From an uncultured Clostridium sp. (GTDB lineage Bacteria; Bacillota; Clostridia; Clostridiales; Clostridiaceae): a stretch of 64,000 bases of DNA. The stretch lies in NCBI GenBank assembly GCA_903789665.1, contig CAIFEX010000005.1, forward strand, positions 1 to 64,000. The letters are read 5' to 3'. Shown piece after piece: positions 63,501-64,000 of this stretch (its first letter is position 1; every line of letters begins with the position of its first letter). Position numbers and translations under genes: made by a program. A model generated the notes under the pieces. It had not been told where the DNA came from. It searched no databases and saw only the letters and a list, made by a program, of their open reading frames with translations.

Positions 63501-64000
63501 CTAGGCATTTTCCACATTGGAAACCTGATCAAAATAGAAATCCTTGGTTTCGCCGTCTCCGGTTTTTACCTTTACGATAACTCCGCCGGTGCCCCGGGAT
63601 ACAGATTGAACTACACCGCTGTAGTCATTCCCATCCTTGTCCTTTTCATTTATCTCCACTTTTTTGCCTATGAGTGAAGTGGCATTTAAAAGCAAATTGT
63701 TGTTTGCAGTTGGATCAAATGCATCTCCAAGGTCGTCTACTTTAACTACATCATCCAGATTAAAAGACTTGTATACGCCGTTGCCGTTTGAATCCTGCCC
63801 TATCAGGGTATTCAAGCTTATGTCGTCACCGTCTTTTATAACACCTTCAACCTGTCCGCTGTAATTGCCCCCATCATCGGCCAAATCACTGAAAGTGACA
63901 TATTTATTTATAAGAGAATTTGCTGAATTCAATTTATTGGTGCTGTTTAAATTGGCCATCTGTTCAAGTGAAGAAAACTGTGCCAGCTGGCTGACATACT
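63501..64000 (-). CDS. flgD: Flagellar hook assembly protein FlgD (partial, 5' end beyond the window)
   Basis: The frame is open to the window edge, and translation before the internal ATG at 63959 reads YVSQLAQFSSLEQMANL, the conserved FlgD motif, so the real start is outside. The C-terminal half carries two related beta domains (VEGVIKDGDDISL and VVQSVSRGTGGVIV). FlgD is the scaffold/cap for hook polymerisation. Confidence 0.92.
   Translation of the reverse strand, partial: YVSQLAQFSSLEQMANLNSTNKLNSANSLINKYVTFSDLADDGGNYSGQVEGVIKDGDDISLNTLIGQDSNGNGVYKSFNLDDVVKVDDLGDAFDPTANNNLLLNATSLIGKKVEINEKDKDGNDYSGVVQSVSRGTGGVIVKVKTGDGETKDFYFDQVSNVENA

Noticed and set aside
1..64000. Mobile elements, prophage genes, CRISPR arrays, tRNAs or rRNAs
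   Set aside because: No transposase or integrase, no spaced identical repeats, and no tRNA/rRNA sequences were recognised anywhere in the window.

Overview
The window is a low-GC, gene-dense stretch of a spore-forming, flagellated Gram-positive bacterium. The complete spoIIIA operon, DivIVA/SepF, a fused FliR-FlhB, TTG/GTG starts behind strong Shine-Dalgarno (SD) sequences and AT-rich spacers all point to Clostridium sensu stricto. A relative of the C. kluyveri / C. ljungdahlii group is plausible, but this is inference. Nothing looks like a prophage, insertion sequence, CRISPR array, tRNA or rRNA. The window is core chromosome, and its interest lies in regulatory elements and a few divergent genes.

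Layout. 81-5267 (-): spoIIIAA-AH, the mother-cell/forespore channel. 5388-7794 (-): a zinc-ribbon protein, elongation factor P with a roughly 260-nt structured leader, and an Xaa-Pro aminopeptidase. 7951-14570 (-): a type IV pilus cluster (pilB, pilC, a main pilin, four minor prepilin-like proteins and divergent PilM/N/O-like proteins). 14633-16524 (-): a beta-propeller-like lipoprotein and dapF. 16753-21362 (+): rqcH, pyrR, uracil permease and exonuclease III, with PyrR RNA sites before pyrR and before the permease. 21375-23467 (-): rluD-type synthase, lspA and mtnN. 23537-26495 (-): yggS-sepF-yggT-ylmH-divIVA. 26635-36926 (-): division and cell-wall cluster mraZ-rsmH-ftsL-pbp-murF-mraY-ftsW-ftsQ-DUF881-sbp-DUF881. 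37230-38327 (+): ychF. 38377-40710 (-): a Lon-like protease with a degenerate ATP site. 40884-41312 (+): a small basic protein. 41374-45152 (-): pepD, an OPT transporter and a PqqD-like protein. 45402-47951 (-): a calcium-type P-ATPase. 48189-49493 (+): a CBS-regulated pyrophosphatase. 49542-64000 (-): the late part of a large flagellar operon, from flgD (cut by the window edge) through the export apparatus, flhF/flhG, a PilZ protein and the motility sigma factor to two rod/hook-type proteins.

How it fits together. Several blocks match the order I recall from Bacillus: papA-efp-spoIIIA, ylmE-sepF-ylmG-ylmH-divIVA, and lspA-rluD next to pyrR-pyrP. In this window the pyr genes run head-on to lspA-rluD, and ftsA/ftsZ, ileS, murD/murG and motAB are absent from their usual neighbourhoods. 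The most informative regulatory signals are three 10-bp-spaced MraZ boxes before mraZ, two PyrR sites with different predicted mechanisms, the structured efp leader, and a 21-bp perfect inverted repeat at the end of ftsW. No wholly new multi-gene system is evident. The best leads are the efp leader RNA, the divergent pilus assembly genes, the PqqD-like protein without a visible RiPP partner, and two apparent non-AUG (ATA/ATT) starts.
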